In this document: piece by piece, positions 37,301 to 49,295 of the stretch | How the letters are laid out: each line of letters opens with the position of its first letter | How positions within the stretch are numbered: the stretch's first letter is position 1 | Assembly: GCF_000715075.1 (NCBI RefSeq) | Contig: NC_134102.1 | Coordinates: forward strand, 50,911,348-50,975,347 | DNA: 64,000 bases | Source: Nicotiana tabacum | Lineage: Eukaryota; Streptophyta; Magnoliopsida; Solanales; Solanaceae | Reading direction: 5' to 3' | Notes under the pieces: generated by a model | Seen by the model: only the letters and a program-made list of their open reading frames with translations | Told to the model about the DNA's origin: nothing | Databases searched by the model: none | Position numbers and translations under genes: made by a program

Positions 37301-39156
37301 CCCATTGCCGACACTCAAAACGATCCTCCCAAGTCTCACCAACTAAGACGCCCAAGTTGCGCTCTGGATCATTCTCTGCTGAAATTGGTCCAAAATGGTC
37401 ACCAGGGATTGTGACAAAAATCTTCCCACTGCAAGCATTAGCCTTTCCAGACTTTTTTGCACGCTCAGTGGTGAAAGCTTTGTCAGGTCTATTTTGGTTG
37501 TGAATGAAATGGGCAACTTTTGAAGTCCCCCCAGAAGCACCAGATCGTAGTGTTCTTGCCATTCTTATGGCAATGACTAGAGCAGAGTTAATTCGAGGTT
37601 GGCTTGCCATTTTCGGCGGAATAGGGGTACGACAATTAGCACATGTGCTCTTCCGCTGCCCAATCCACTTTTGGAAACACTTCAAGCAAAAGTTATGACC
37701 ACAAGGTGTCTGATATGGAAAAGATAATAGTAGTAAGATGGAGCTGTGTGAAGCCTCCAAATTAAATTACTATTCCTTGAAAAGGAAATGAGCATTTATC
37801 CAACAAAGGATGAAAGATCACTTGTAAGCAAGTGATCAACCAAATAGGTAAAATACTCCTAATGCCCATTCTATTGGGCTTGAGTGGTTCAAAATCATGT
37901 GTCTCATGCAAACCTAACAATATTTTAGTACTCAAAACATCATAGAAACAAAATAATTAAAAATAAAATCAAAACATAAAGCGCGAGATACCACATACAC
38001 CATTTTAAGTAACAATGATTACTGGAACAGGTAGACAGGGAAGGGCTAATCCCCTAGTCATGGGCATATATCCTTATTTACGCAAACCTATTTATTGATG
38101 TCAATTTTGATATGTTCATTGGCTTGCAACTTATCTCACTGTCCATTTTCCCACTATTTCCTATTCAAGAATTGTCCTCTCTAACAGCACAGGGGAAGGA
38201 AACTTAATGACAACAAAAGAAGTGTGCATTTCGCAATCAAAGAAGCCCTTGAACTCGCCTCCATTCAACAAAGAAATTCACACATGAACTCTTCTCAGGA
38301 TCAGACTCAACAATACAAGTAACATATATCTACGAGGAGTAAAGCGAGGACATTTCAGTAGTTGAAATTAAGCATCAGGTTTTGAGTAACATTTATCAAA
38401 AAAAAAAAAAAAAAAGGCTCTTCCTGTTCTTCTGATTAAGCATAAAACTTTATGAGTCCAAAACATAAGGCTCTTTGTGTTCCAAGTTACAAATGTGAAC
38501 CTAGAAGGAAGTCATCTCGGGAGTGAAATTGGAACAATTCGGGATAAGCATCTATGTGAGGCACCTTGCGATAATGCCAAATCAGAACTAGTATATCTTT
38601 AATACCAAAATGAGGAGAATGAAACTAAAACGTAAAATTTAAAAAGGAAAAGGGGACAAAGCAAGGAAGGGACCAAAAAAAAAATGAAAAGGCGATATAC
38701 CGTGACAGGTCTCTCCGGCAGTTGCATGCACATAGAGCAGTTCAAACTTCCATCGAGAATGTTGAGAACATCGTTGTCTGTATTGACACCCTCTAGATTA
38801 CTGGCTTTAGCGCTTCCGCTCAAGAGCTCTTGTCGTTGCTTGGCCTTCTCTTGTTCGGTGAGCGACGAGTCGGATTCTATGGCCCGAATGGCGGCGATCA
38901 AATCACTGCCATATGACGAGGAAGCCGCAGCGGCATTCTGTTTAACGGCGACCGGGGGGGCATCGGGAGGCACGGAGCAATCAGGACACTCCCAGTTGAC
39001 GGCGTCGGCCATGGAATTGGGAGGAGCAGAGAGGCAGGTGACGTGCCAGGGAGTAGCACAAGTCTTGCAGAGGAGGGATTCATTCTCCGATGGCTTCGTT
39101 TTGCACACCATACAGACGCCATCGCCGTCGCATGGGAGGTCGCTATCGTGCGCCAT
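34367..39156 (-). CDS. VIM: VIM/ORTH protein: PHD-RING-SRA-RING methylated-DNA reader and E3 ubiquitin ligase
   Basis: Nine exons give 684 residues: 38701-39156, 37177-37709, 36640-36765, 35984-36083, 35833-35894, 35638-35740, 35258-35399, 34878-35092, 34367-34684. All introns are GT-AG and the phases fit. Domains: PHD finger (C15, C18, C30, C33, H38, C41, C57, C60); RING1 (C140, C143, C155, H157, C160, C163, C175, C178); SRA about 249-430 with 'VTIPGDHFGPI' and 'YDGVYRIEKCW'; RING2 (C511 to C567); acidic tail with KRKR as a likely nuclear signal. Family members bind hemimethylated CG in the nucleus and keep CG methylation with MET1. It appears intact, of normal length and single in this window. 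Which VIM paralogue it is cannot be told. Residue 426, at an exon junction, is Cys where VIM proteins usually have Ser. Confidence 0.95.
38399..38415. repeat. Poly-A tract in VIM intron 1
   Basis: About 17 adenines inside the first intron (37710-38700) of the VIM gene; a simple repeat without further context. Confidence 0.8.
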
Positions 39157-39255
39157 CGGACAGCAAATATAAGGTAAAATTTAGGGGAAAATAAAGCCAA
39201 TGAAGTAGAGTGAGAATGAGAGAGGGCGTGAGAAAAGAGAAGAGACGATTGGCGA

Positions 39256-39264
39256 TTTTAAATA
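39256..39264 (-). promoter_or_regulatory. Candidate TATA box of the VIM gene
   Basis: TATTTAAAA on the minus strand, 100 bases upstream of the start codon. That leaves room for a 5' leader of about 70 bases. Confidence 0.5.
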
Positions 39265-39270
39265 GGGAGA

Positions 39271-39917
39271 GAGGAAGTGGGACTGTTGCCCCATGGACGC
39301 GGGGATGTTTTTCGATTAAAAAAATGGTGTGAAAATTTAGGTCAAATTTTCAAATTTTGGTGTTCCCTCTATTTTCCTGTTGGTCTATAAATGGGAAACT
39401 ACTTACACACTTGCACCAAATTTAATTTCTCTATAAGTAATTTCCTTAAATTTCATCTACAAATCTAGGCTCAAGTGTTAAATTCTGCAAATAATTAAAC
39501 TTCTTCCATTTATCACTGCATTTATTTAAAAAACTTAACCATAACAAATCAAGGTGTCACGCAAGTTCGCATATTGACTTTCTCATTCTATTAATTTATT
39601 TTTTGTATTTTTTACGTTTCGTTATACATTTCAATTACGATGAAACCATATCAAAATATATATGTGCTATTTGCCTCAGAACTTGATACAGCAACTAGAA
39701 AAGCTTGGCAAGTGTATGATATTCTACAAGAGTGATCTAATCCTATAGTGGTGAATGGATAGTTCAACAATGAAAACTCAATGTATCGTAAATTAATTTT
39801 TTTTTATTTTTTTCATTTTACGTATTTTCGTTGCATGTTGGAAAGCATAGGATATTCTTCAAGAGTGATGTTAATCTCATGAAGATGAATGATAGTTCAA
39901 TAATCATAACTGAATGT
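39271..39917. other. VIM upstream region with an imperfect direct repeat
   Basis: No gene is seen. Two related stretches of about 80 bases (39709-39788 and 39843-39922) share 'gatattct.caagagtgat' and 'gatagttcaa.aat'. Element F inserted exactly at the end of the second. Confidence 0.6.
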
Positions 39918-40244
39918 GTCGTTGTCACAACCCAAAATCTCACTAAGTCGTGATGTCACCTAACCTAACTCCCTAGGTAGGCCAAGCAATGTAAGTTACA
40001 CCTAAATTGAGAAATCAACAATATATACAGTAGAATCTATAACCGAATTCAATACAAATAACGTAAGGACTGGTAGTACAAGTCATGAGCCCTTACGGTT
40101 TAGATTTACAAGCTAATATGAAGAATAAATACAATATATGTTTGAAATTTACATAAACAGAGATGAATCCTAAACTACCGTGAACAAGAGGTAATTCGAA
40201 TCTGGAACGCAGGTACGTCTTCCACAGCTACGCAACTCCGGGAT

Positions 40245-40336
40245 CTGCACGCAAGGTGCAGAAATATAGTATGAGTACAACCGACCTCATGTACTCAGTA
40301 AGTATCTTGACTAACCTCGGTGAAGTAATGCCGAGG
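40245..40336 (-). other. Conserved two-hairpin block, F LTR1
   Basis: Stem 2 is a perfect CTGCAC/GTGCAG (40245-40261). Stem 1 is CCTCGG/CCGAGG (40315-40336). In between lies the conserved 'gtactcagtaagtatcttga' side of the block. Confidence 0.65.
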
Positions 40337-41177
40337 TTTTTAAGTCAAATGATACTCACTAATATAATCTGTTCAGTTAGATTTGCAATAGAAATAATAT
40401 TAAAAATAATAGAGAAGAATACAAGAACAAATATGCAAAGCAGTAAATGATTACTAAATGAAATCACGACCAATTTCCTCAATATCGCAACCAACCCTCT
40501 TCTTAAAGCGGTAACCACCAAACAACTTAGTAAACCCATGAATCTTCAGTATATGAGGAATGTGTTCAAGATATCAAATCAAATGGTACGGCAACACCCT
40601 TCGTGCATTTATCTCATCCTTACCAAATATATGAATGTATGTCAAATCAATTGGCACGAGAACACCCTTCGTGCATTTATCTCATCCTCACCAAGCATAT
40701 GTATAACAATACCAACCAGGTAAAAGAAATGTTAATAACAATAACAGCAAGATGAAAAGTACACAAATAGCAATAACGAACAAGGCAGAGCATATGAACA
40801 ACGGTAATAGACAAGATGGGAAGCACAGAAGTAATGATAGCAATTAAGGTAGGAGAACATAAATTTTTACTAACTAGCATGGTAGAGGGTTTAGATGAAG
40901 GCACAACAAATGAGAAAGGAATAGATGTAAATATAACAAACAAGAAAGAAAGTATGATCTTGACAAGATAAACAGATAGAAAGCATGGATAGAATAATAA
41001 CAATTAAGATAGAAGGAAACGATGGGACAACAACAACAAGTCACATAGAAAGCATAGGTGCAGCAATGACAACTCAGAACAAATGCATAAATGTATACGC
41101 AAGGGAAAGATATCACAATGTAATGCATGTCTCTCGTCCTCGCCTGCACGGAAACACTCTTCGTGCCATGAACATAT

Positions 41178-41188
41178 GATATATATAT

Positions 41189-41251
<63 letters not shown>
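41178..41251. repeat. (TA)n microsatellite
   Basis: About 74 bases of nearly pure TA inside the hairpin minisatellite of F LTR1. It is absent at the matching place of LTR2 (about 56200). Confidence 0.95.
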
Positions 41252-41252
<1 letters not shown>

Positions 41253-41256
<4 letters not shown>

Positions 41257-41515
41257 GCACGGCATCACCCTTCGTACTTTTACCCTCTTCCTCACATGAT
41301 AATGTAAAATAATGGCACGACATTATCATTCGTGTGTAATAATGTATATAAAATAGCACAGCATCACCCTTTGTACTTTACACTCTTTCTCACATGATAA
41401 TGTATATGCAATGGCACTGTATCACCCTTCGTGCTTTACACTCTTCCTCACGTGATAATGTATATGCAATAGCACGACATCACCCTTCGTGCTTTACACT
41501 CTTCTTCACCAAGCA
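41253..41515 (-). repeat. Hairpin minisatellite in F LTR1
   Basis: About four units of 58 bases with GCACGGCATCACCCTTCGT-type cores. They are related to those of A and C, with a different spacer ('cacatgataatgtatatgca'). Confidence 0.8.
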
Positions 41516-43653
41516 CATATATATCAATGACAAGCAAGGTAGGAATCATAGATAACATCAAGAAGAGTGGTTAAGAAAATACACCCACGTGAACATTAAT
41601 CACAACTCTTGAACCAATAAACAATTCAATAAATCTCAAGAACCCTATTGTTCAAGTATCTTGACAAAGCGCAAACATGCTTTTCAACATAAGTATGGAA
41701 CCCAAGTACTTCCAAATTATGGTCATAAACATGTATTTGTGATTAGGTATTGTGATGATCGAATTTAGCACATCAACAGTTTTACAAAGAGTCCGTCAAT
41801 TTAATCAAGTTATAATAAGGTGAATCATGATTTCTAACAGTGAAATTCCTATTCATATTATTATAGAAGTCAAGTAAAACACGAGGCAAGAAATTCACAT
41901 ATTCTAACAAGGCTCAAAGAATCGTATAATCTACCCCCCGAGCATGAATAACCCAGGTACATGTATATATGCTCGTCACCTAGCATATATATTACCCCCG
42001 CATATAGCAAACAATATCATTTTATTAGAAAAAATTCCCACAACAAAGCTAGGCAAGACACTTACATCAAACAAGCTATATCGATACACTAGAAGCGTCA
42101 TTTTGCACGAATCGACCTCCGAATGGCTCGAAACTAGCCAAAAGTAACTCAAAACATCAAATAAGGCCATAAAAATCGAACCCAAACGATAAAGGTCGAA
42201 TCTTTAATCAAATACTCAAAGTCAACTAAAAAGCCAACCTGGGACTCGTACCCCAAAACCCGATAAAACTCATAAATTCTAATAATACATTCGAAAACAA
42301 GTCCAAACATACTAATTTCATCCAATTTCGACTTCGAATCGACGTTAAAACTCAATTATTCACTTTAGAAAAGTTTAGACAAAAAATCCCCAATTTCTCT
42401 CTTAGATTCATAATCAAAATACCAAAATCAAAGATGGAATCATGTAAAATAATTAAATCTGAGTCAAAAATACTTACCCCAATTCATGTGGTGAAAATCC
42501 CCTCCAAAATCTCTCAAATCTGAGCTCCAAAACCTTGTGAGAAAAAGTAACTAAGTTCCGAAACAAGTAAAAATGCATCAGTTGTCCCAACCCGAATTAG
42601 ATCTTAGATGATCTTGAAACTCAAATTTGATAAGCCCAACATGATCATTGTGAGATTACACCCAAGATAGCCTTTTGAACCACCCAATTTGGCCCTAAAA
42701 TGAGGGAGATAAATTATTTTGAAGTTTTAAAGGAAGTCTGAAAATTTCAGGGACATAAATGGTAATTTCATAATTATTTACACAAAAAAAAAAATAGCAA
42801 AAAGAAAATCTTTGTTTTAGCACCCAAAACTCATTCGAAACCTTCCGGACACAAACCATATGTGTATTTCAATCATAATATACGCTACGAACCTGCTCGC
42901 GCACTCAAAACACCGGAAAGAGGTCATCTTGACCCGATATTGACCATGGTAAAACTCCAAATCCTTAACTTAACTAGTTTTTTAACCAAGGATCCAAAAT
43001 ACACCCGAACCCCTCGGGACCCAATCCAATTATACCAACAAGTACAAATATATTATTCAAACTTATCCACAGACTCAAAATACCCACGGGAACATCACAA
43101 TAAAGAATCGAAGCTCAAACCGAATAGAATTTCTATTAAGTTATTAAATCTTTATTCTTTCAAAAGAGTGCCCGAATCACACTAAATACTTCAGATTACT
43201 TCAAAACTTTGCACACAAGTTCAATTCAACTATATACACCTATCCAAAGTCTCAAAACACCAATTGGAGTCCAATAACATCAAAGTCAACTCTTGGTCAA
43301 ACTTGTGAACTCTTAAGTTCTTCAAATTGCCAACTTTTGACAAATAGTGTCGAATTCTTCTAGGAACCTCCGAAACCAAATCAGAACATATTTACAAGTC
43401 CAAAATTATCATACAAACCTATTGGAATAATCAAAATCTGATTCTGAGTTCGTTTACCTAAAAGTCAAACCTTGATCGACTCTTCCAACTTAAAGCTTCC
43501 AAATCAAGAGTCATTCTTCCAAATTAATCCTGAACCACTCAAAAACTAAAACTGGCCATACACTCAAGTCATAATACATTATATGAAACTACCTAAAGTC
43601 TCAAACCACTGAATGGAATACTAAAGCTCAAAACGATTGGTCGGGTCGTTACA

Positions 43654-45507
43654 TCCCCCCTCCCCCCACACTTATGTTCGTCCTCGAACGTGCTAAGAGT
43701 CGTTCCAAAGCCATCAAATCACTGTATGAACTTTCCATACATATGCCCATGAGTGATCCCACATCATCTCAACCAATATGAGCATGTAAAAACAACCTAA
43801 CTAAAGATTCTTTTGTCAATCTTAATATATCAACAATAAACCCAAATTCCAACATTCGAAATTCCTGACATGATCCGATTATTGCATATACATATTATAT
43901 TAATCTCAACAAGCTACATAAAATCATAAATATATTCCCGAGATATTACCACACAATGTAACCGATCGCTCATATATCCGTTGCAATATCTCTGACCACA
44001 ATAGATGCTCATTACCAAACCCGGTACCAGTAACATACCTCATATCAAATATAACCTTGTTCTAAACCTTCACAACACTGCTAATAATGTAAGAAACATG
44101 TAGAAACTCATAACCACTTACTCAGTAGAAGCTATTCGACCGACGAGCTACACCAAATGTCACCTAGTCACATATGACGTAATCCGTACCCAACAAGCAA
44201 CAACTTGAATATAGCTAAAGATGGAAAGCGAACCAAATGAGAGAACCACCCAACAAATACAACCACAAAGCACAATGCTATAACCTCATCTCACAAGGAA
44301 GAAGCAAGGCACACGAAGTAAGCACGAAGAATCATGTTCTATCATAACTCTGTTACGGCACGTAGCCCGATCCAAACATACCGATCCACATGGAATACCC
44401 ATCTAGCCATAACGCTCACAATAAACAATCACATGCTTATCAACAGTAAACACGCAAAGTGCATGACCATAACCATGGATAAACAAATAGCACAATATAC
44501 CACAAACAGAAAAACCCAGCTAAGACGCAGTAAATAATTTAACACCCCATGAGCCATATCGCTCGAGTCTCGTTGCAAGGCCCAAACAGAATCACATCAT
44601 GTGTGTGAATAGTCAAGTAGTCTCGCAGCCCATTGTAGCATAAGCGAGAAATACACAACATAGACCAGGGAACGAGTAACATCCATTTTGCCCGATGATA
44701 TACCTACGTTAGCAATTGCATAAGAGTAAGTAAACATGACCTGGTATAGAATACATATTCTCATCAGGCTTACAAAAATAGCTCCTAAACCAATTTTGAT
44801 CATCCATAATCAGGTAAATAACCTTCCAAAAGCACATAGCAACCTATCTATAACACATATCATTAGTTATCCAGTTCTCAACAATTCTTCACAATCCGCA
44901 ATCAAGGAATAGTCTGCCTATGAGGACATCCAGTCTCTAAACCTCATGAATACCGGAATCACCATATCCGATCTCAACTCCACCACTCCAATGGTTGATA
45001 TATCACTCATGCTCCATCACTTTACGCAAAATACCCACACACATCTCCTGCGCCACGTAGCAAAACATGAACCTCAGCAGCCCAAACCAGGCGATCACCA
45101 TAACATTAGTCAAGCATCCGTAAGTCAAAACACAATTCACCTTCTAAAATGTGCACTCTTCTTAGGCGACATCAAATAGTGTCGGCATTCTCTTAAATTT
45201 CTGAAATCGTCCGTGCCATCAAAAACTCATAACCTTCCCTTCGAAACTAAACCACAACCTTGTACTCACAACTTTCAATCCCACACGGTGCACCACCTCC
45301 ATCATGCTAACTCGCAAAAATACGAAAGCTTATAATCAACTCTGAATCACCAACAGTATGAACACCTCATCAACCAAGAACCTTCCATTTAACTCAGTCC
45401 GGGAGGACATCACCAAATGCAATACAACTTCTATACCCGTAGAAAACATTAACCCCAAGTCGAGGCCATAACCATCGTGAATCCTTCAAAACCCATTAAC
45501 ACATAAT
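43654..45507 (-). other. Element F interior, copy 1 (non-coding)
   Basis: It begins with the C-rich complement of a polypurine tract and 'ttcgtcctcgaacgt', the remnant of the pol end seen in this superfamily. No reading frame is supported. It is homologous to 52303-53787, which lacks about 330 bases. It ends at 'cacataatca', where the hAT transposon begins. Confidence 0.75.
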
Positions 45508-47319
45508 CAACGGGATGGGTCGGGACGGGACGATATTTAACCGGGATGGTAGCGGGGCGGGCCTAAACGGGACAACCCGGTTGGCTCATCCCATCCCACT
45601 AACAAACGGGATGGGACGGGACAGTTCATGGACCTTAAGTGGGCCTATTATTTTTTTTAAAAAATAATTATTTAAGCATTAAATTTGGCAACAACTAATT
45701 TTTTATAGATAGCAATAGTTATTTTTTTAAGTTGACAATGACTCAGTTTTTAAAGTTTGCAACGGCTAGTTTTTTGACTTATTTAATAAACTTAAAACTT
45801 AATATATTATAAAGAAAGAAAGTAAAGAATTATAAAATATTAAAATAAAAGACTTGTAACGAAATATTTTTGTAATTATAATAGACTTGTAATTTATTTA
45901 ATATAATTTCAAGTCATAAAGTAACTAAGTAAGAGTGTAAGACAATTCATAAAATAATTCAAGGCTTAAAGCCTTTTATTTTATTAATAGAACTTTCAAA
46001 TTTCAAATACAAATACAAGTCTTTTGAAGAGCACCTAATTTATGCAGCCACCTTCTAGGAAGGGTTATGTTTGAACTAGGCCTCTTAGTAGCCAATTACA
46101 AATTATCATACTAATATTTGTAAGCTCCAATATAGCTTCGTTGTAACTTATCTATAATTTCTCTCGGACATTATTCTGGAATTGGCAATGTTGATTGATG
46201 TTCCATGAGTTCCATGTCGTCATCGCTCCCAGTGCTAAGTATCTCATTGTATTCTTCTTCTTCTTCCCTAGGGGTTAATTTGTCAAAACCAAGATTTCTT
46301 CTTTCTGCATTAATCCAATTTCTGAATAAGATGAAAATCTCTAGGATGTCCTCCGCTAATGAATATCTATGATCTCCGATTTGAAATCTTGTCTCGCTAA
46401 AAGCACTCTCTGATGCTACTAATGATGCTTGAATAACCAGTATATCTCGGGCCATTATTGAAAGTGTTGGAAATGCCTTGCCACGCTCCCTCCACCATGC
46501 CAAAAGTTATTTGTTGCCTTCTTCATTTTTAATACTTTCCAATCACTGATTAAGATAAGAATCAAGTTCATCATCAATAGATGAATCAAAACCTGTTATA
46601 TCATCTATACCTTCCCATAGAACTTATTGTAACGACCCGGCCGGTCGTTTTGAGAGTTGTAGCCCCGTTCCCCCATTTATTGCTCATTTTATACTTTATA
46701 ACTGTTATGTGACTTGCTGGGATAGTCGGTTCGGGTCCGGAGGGACTTCAGAATGAAATGAGACACTTAGTCTCTTGGTTGAAAGCTTAAGTTGAAATGG
46801 TTGACTGGATGTTGACATATGAGTAAATGACTTCAGAATGGAGTTTTGATGGTTCTATTAGCTCCGTTGGGTGATTTTGTATTTAGGAGCGTGTCCGGAT
46901 TATGATTTGAAGGTTCGTAGTGGAATTAGGCTTGAAATGGCGAAAGTTGGATTTTTGGAAAGTTTGACCGGGAGTGGACTTTTTGATATCGGGGTCAGAT
47001 GCTGATTTTGGAAGTTGTAGTAGGTCTGTAATGTCATTTGTGACTTGTGTGCAAAATTTGGGGTCAATCGGACGTGATTTGATAGGTTTCGACATCGTTT
47101 GTAGAAGTTAGAATTCCTTAGCTTCAATAGGCTTGAATTAGGGTGCGATTCGTGTTTTTGATGTTGTTTGAGGTGATTTGAGGGCTCGACTAAGTTCGTG
47201 TGAGGTTTTATGACTTATTGGTATGTTTGGTTGAGGTCCCGGGGGCCTCAGGTTGATTTCGGTTGGTTAACGGATCGAAAATAGAACTTGATGCATGGCT
47301 GAAGCAGGGATTTTGCTGG

Positions 47320-47590
47320 TGTAATCGCACCTGCGGAGCTTTGATCGTAGGTGCGAGCTGAGGATTCGCAGATGCGGCCAAGATTAGGGAGGACCATGGT
47401 CGCAGGTGCGGTGTGAAGGGTGCAGAAGCAGATTGTGCGCAGGTGCGATGGAGATTTCCGCACCTGCGATTGCGCAGATGTGAGAGATAAGACCGCAGAA
47501 GCGGAGGCCCAGCTCCAGTGGTTCACCGCAGAAGCGGGTGGATTGTCGCTTCTGCGACGCCGAAGATGCGGTTAAGTGTACGCATAAGCG
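47320..47590 (+). repeat. GC-rich repeat cluster in LTR E
   Basis: CGCAGGTGCGG and CGCAGAAGCGG units, about ten copies, placed just upstream of an AT-rich 'attattaaaac' at about 47608. This is the same layout as in LTRs A and B but with a different motif. Confidence 0.7.
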
Positions 47591-48516
47591 GAAAGCCTGG
47601 GCAGATTATTAAAACAAGGGTTCGCGATTTTAGCTTCATTTCAAACATTTCAAGCACGGATTTTAGCAATTTTTGAGAGGGTTTTCTTGAGGTAAGTCCC
47701 TTGTGCTCATTTTTTGATCAAGAATCTTGTTTCCCCATTGATTTTTCCACCTAGTTTTGTGTGTATTTAAGGTGGAATTTGGGAGTTTGAGGCTAGGGAT
47801 TTGGAGAGTTTGATTTGAGGAGTTGAGTGACGATTTGGTGCCGGATTTTGGTAAATTTAGTATGGTTGAACTCGTGGTTGAATGGGCTTTCGGGTTTTGT
47901 AACTTTTAGCAGATTTCGAGACGTGGGCATGGGGACCGTCTTTTGAGTCAATTTTTGACTTTTGATTAATAACTTAATATTTTTCTTCTAGAATTGATTC
48001 CCTTAGCCCGTGTTGATTACATCGAATTGTTTATGGCTAGATTTGAGACATTCAGAGGCCGTTTCGCAAGGCAAGGGTGTGTTGGAGTAGAGATTTTTCC
48101 GGATTGAGGTAAGTAAAACTTCTAAACTTGGCTCTGAGGGTTCGAAACCCCGAATTACGTGTTATATGATTGGTGTTGAGGTGATGCACATGCCAAGTGA
48201 CGGGTGTGTGGGCATGCACCATAAGAACTGTGACCTAGTCGATTTCGTGGAACTGTATAGTGGATTTATCTTGTTGATATCCATGTTTTCATCATGTGAT
48301 AAGTAATTGAGCTGTCAATCATGCTAGAAATCATGTTTAGGCTATTGCTGGTACTGTTGAGACCCATAGTAGTCGTTTCCTTGCTGTTGACTTATGTATT
48401 ACATTGACATTTCGTACTCAATCATATTTATTCATTCCATATCATTTTTCAGTCTCTATTGCTATTTATTGCTATGTCATATTATCATTTTGGGCTAGTT
48501 TCACGACACTGTGAGC

Positions 48517-48518
<2 letters not shown>

Positions 48519-48584
<66 letters not shown>
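48519..48584. repeat. (GA)33 microsatellite
   Basis: Pure GA run of about 66 bases in LTR E; not seen in the sister LTR H. Confidence 0.97.
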
Positions 48585-48587
<3 letters not shown>

Positions 48588-48847
48588 GAGAGATTGATGA
48601 TTGAGTGAGGCCGAGGGCCTAATTGAGAGTGACAGTTATGGGATCGGGCTGCACGCCTCAACATGTTTATTGATTTATGCCTGGATCTGGCTTATTGTAG
48701 CGCTTGGGCTGAAGGAGCCCCTCCGAAGTCTGTACACACCCCTAGTGAGCGCAATTGATTATTTGAGGGATGGAACTTCCTTGGACATGGATCTTGTCTG
48801 AATCATTTATATTCGGGGATGGATCTTCCCCTGGTCTGGATTGGCCT

Positions 48848-48960
<113 letters not shown>

Positions 48961-49202
48961 AATCAATCTTTCCTGGGCTGGATTGGCCATATACAGTACT
49001 GAGTGATTGAGTATTCTGAGAGTGTGAGTACACGAGACTTTCAGTGGTGCATTGCATACAACATGTAGATGTAGAGAGGTCATACTCCTCATATCATTTG
49101 GAATTTGATCTATTTTACTTGAATTGAGTTTAACTGTTGAACTTGGAAGCATGCGTACATTCTTTTACTGTTATTTCTATGTTGAACTGTACCTGCTGAG
49201 TT

Positions 49203-49295
49203 CGTCACTACCTTTCAGTCCGAAGGTTAGATTTGTTACTTATTGGGTTGGTTGTACTCATGCTACACCCTGCACCTTGTGTGCAAATCCAGGTG
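49203..49295 (+). other. Conserved block, LTR E
   Basis: 'gtcactaccttt...gaaggttag', 'gtactcatgctaca' and stem 2 TGCAC-CTTGT-GTGCA. Stem 1 is weaker than in the other families. Confidence 0.5.

Larger units (their letters stand above)
39923..43653 (-). repeat. LTR1 of element F (3731 bp)
   Basis: It has the two-hairpin block (40233-40338), hairpin units (40575-40690 and 41140-41515) and a long TA tract (41178-41251). Unlike the other families it has no clear CpG palindrome cluster. Confidence 0.88.

Noticed and set aside
38684..39172. Plus-strand frame opposite VIM exon 1
   Set aside because: Antisense shadow of the PHD/RING exon, which has clear zinc ligands on the minus strand.
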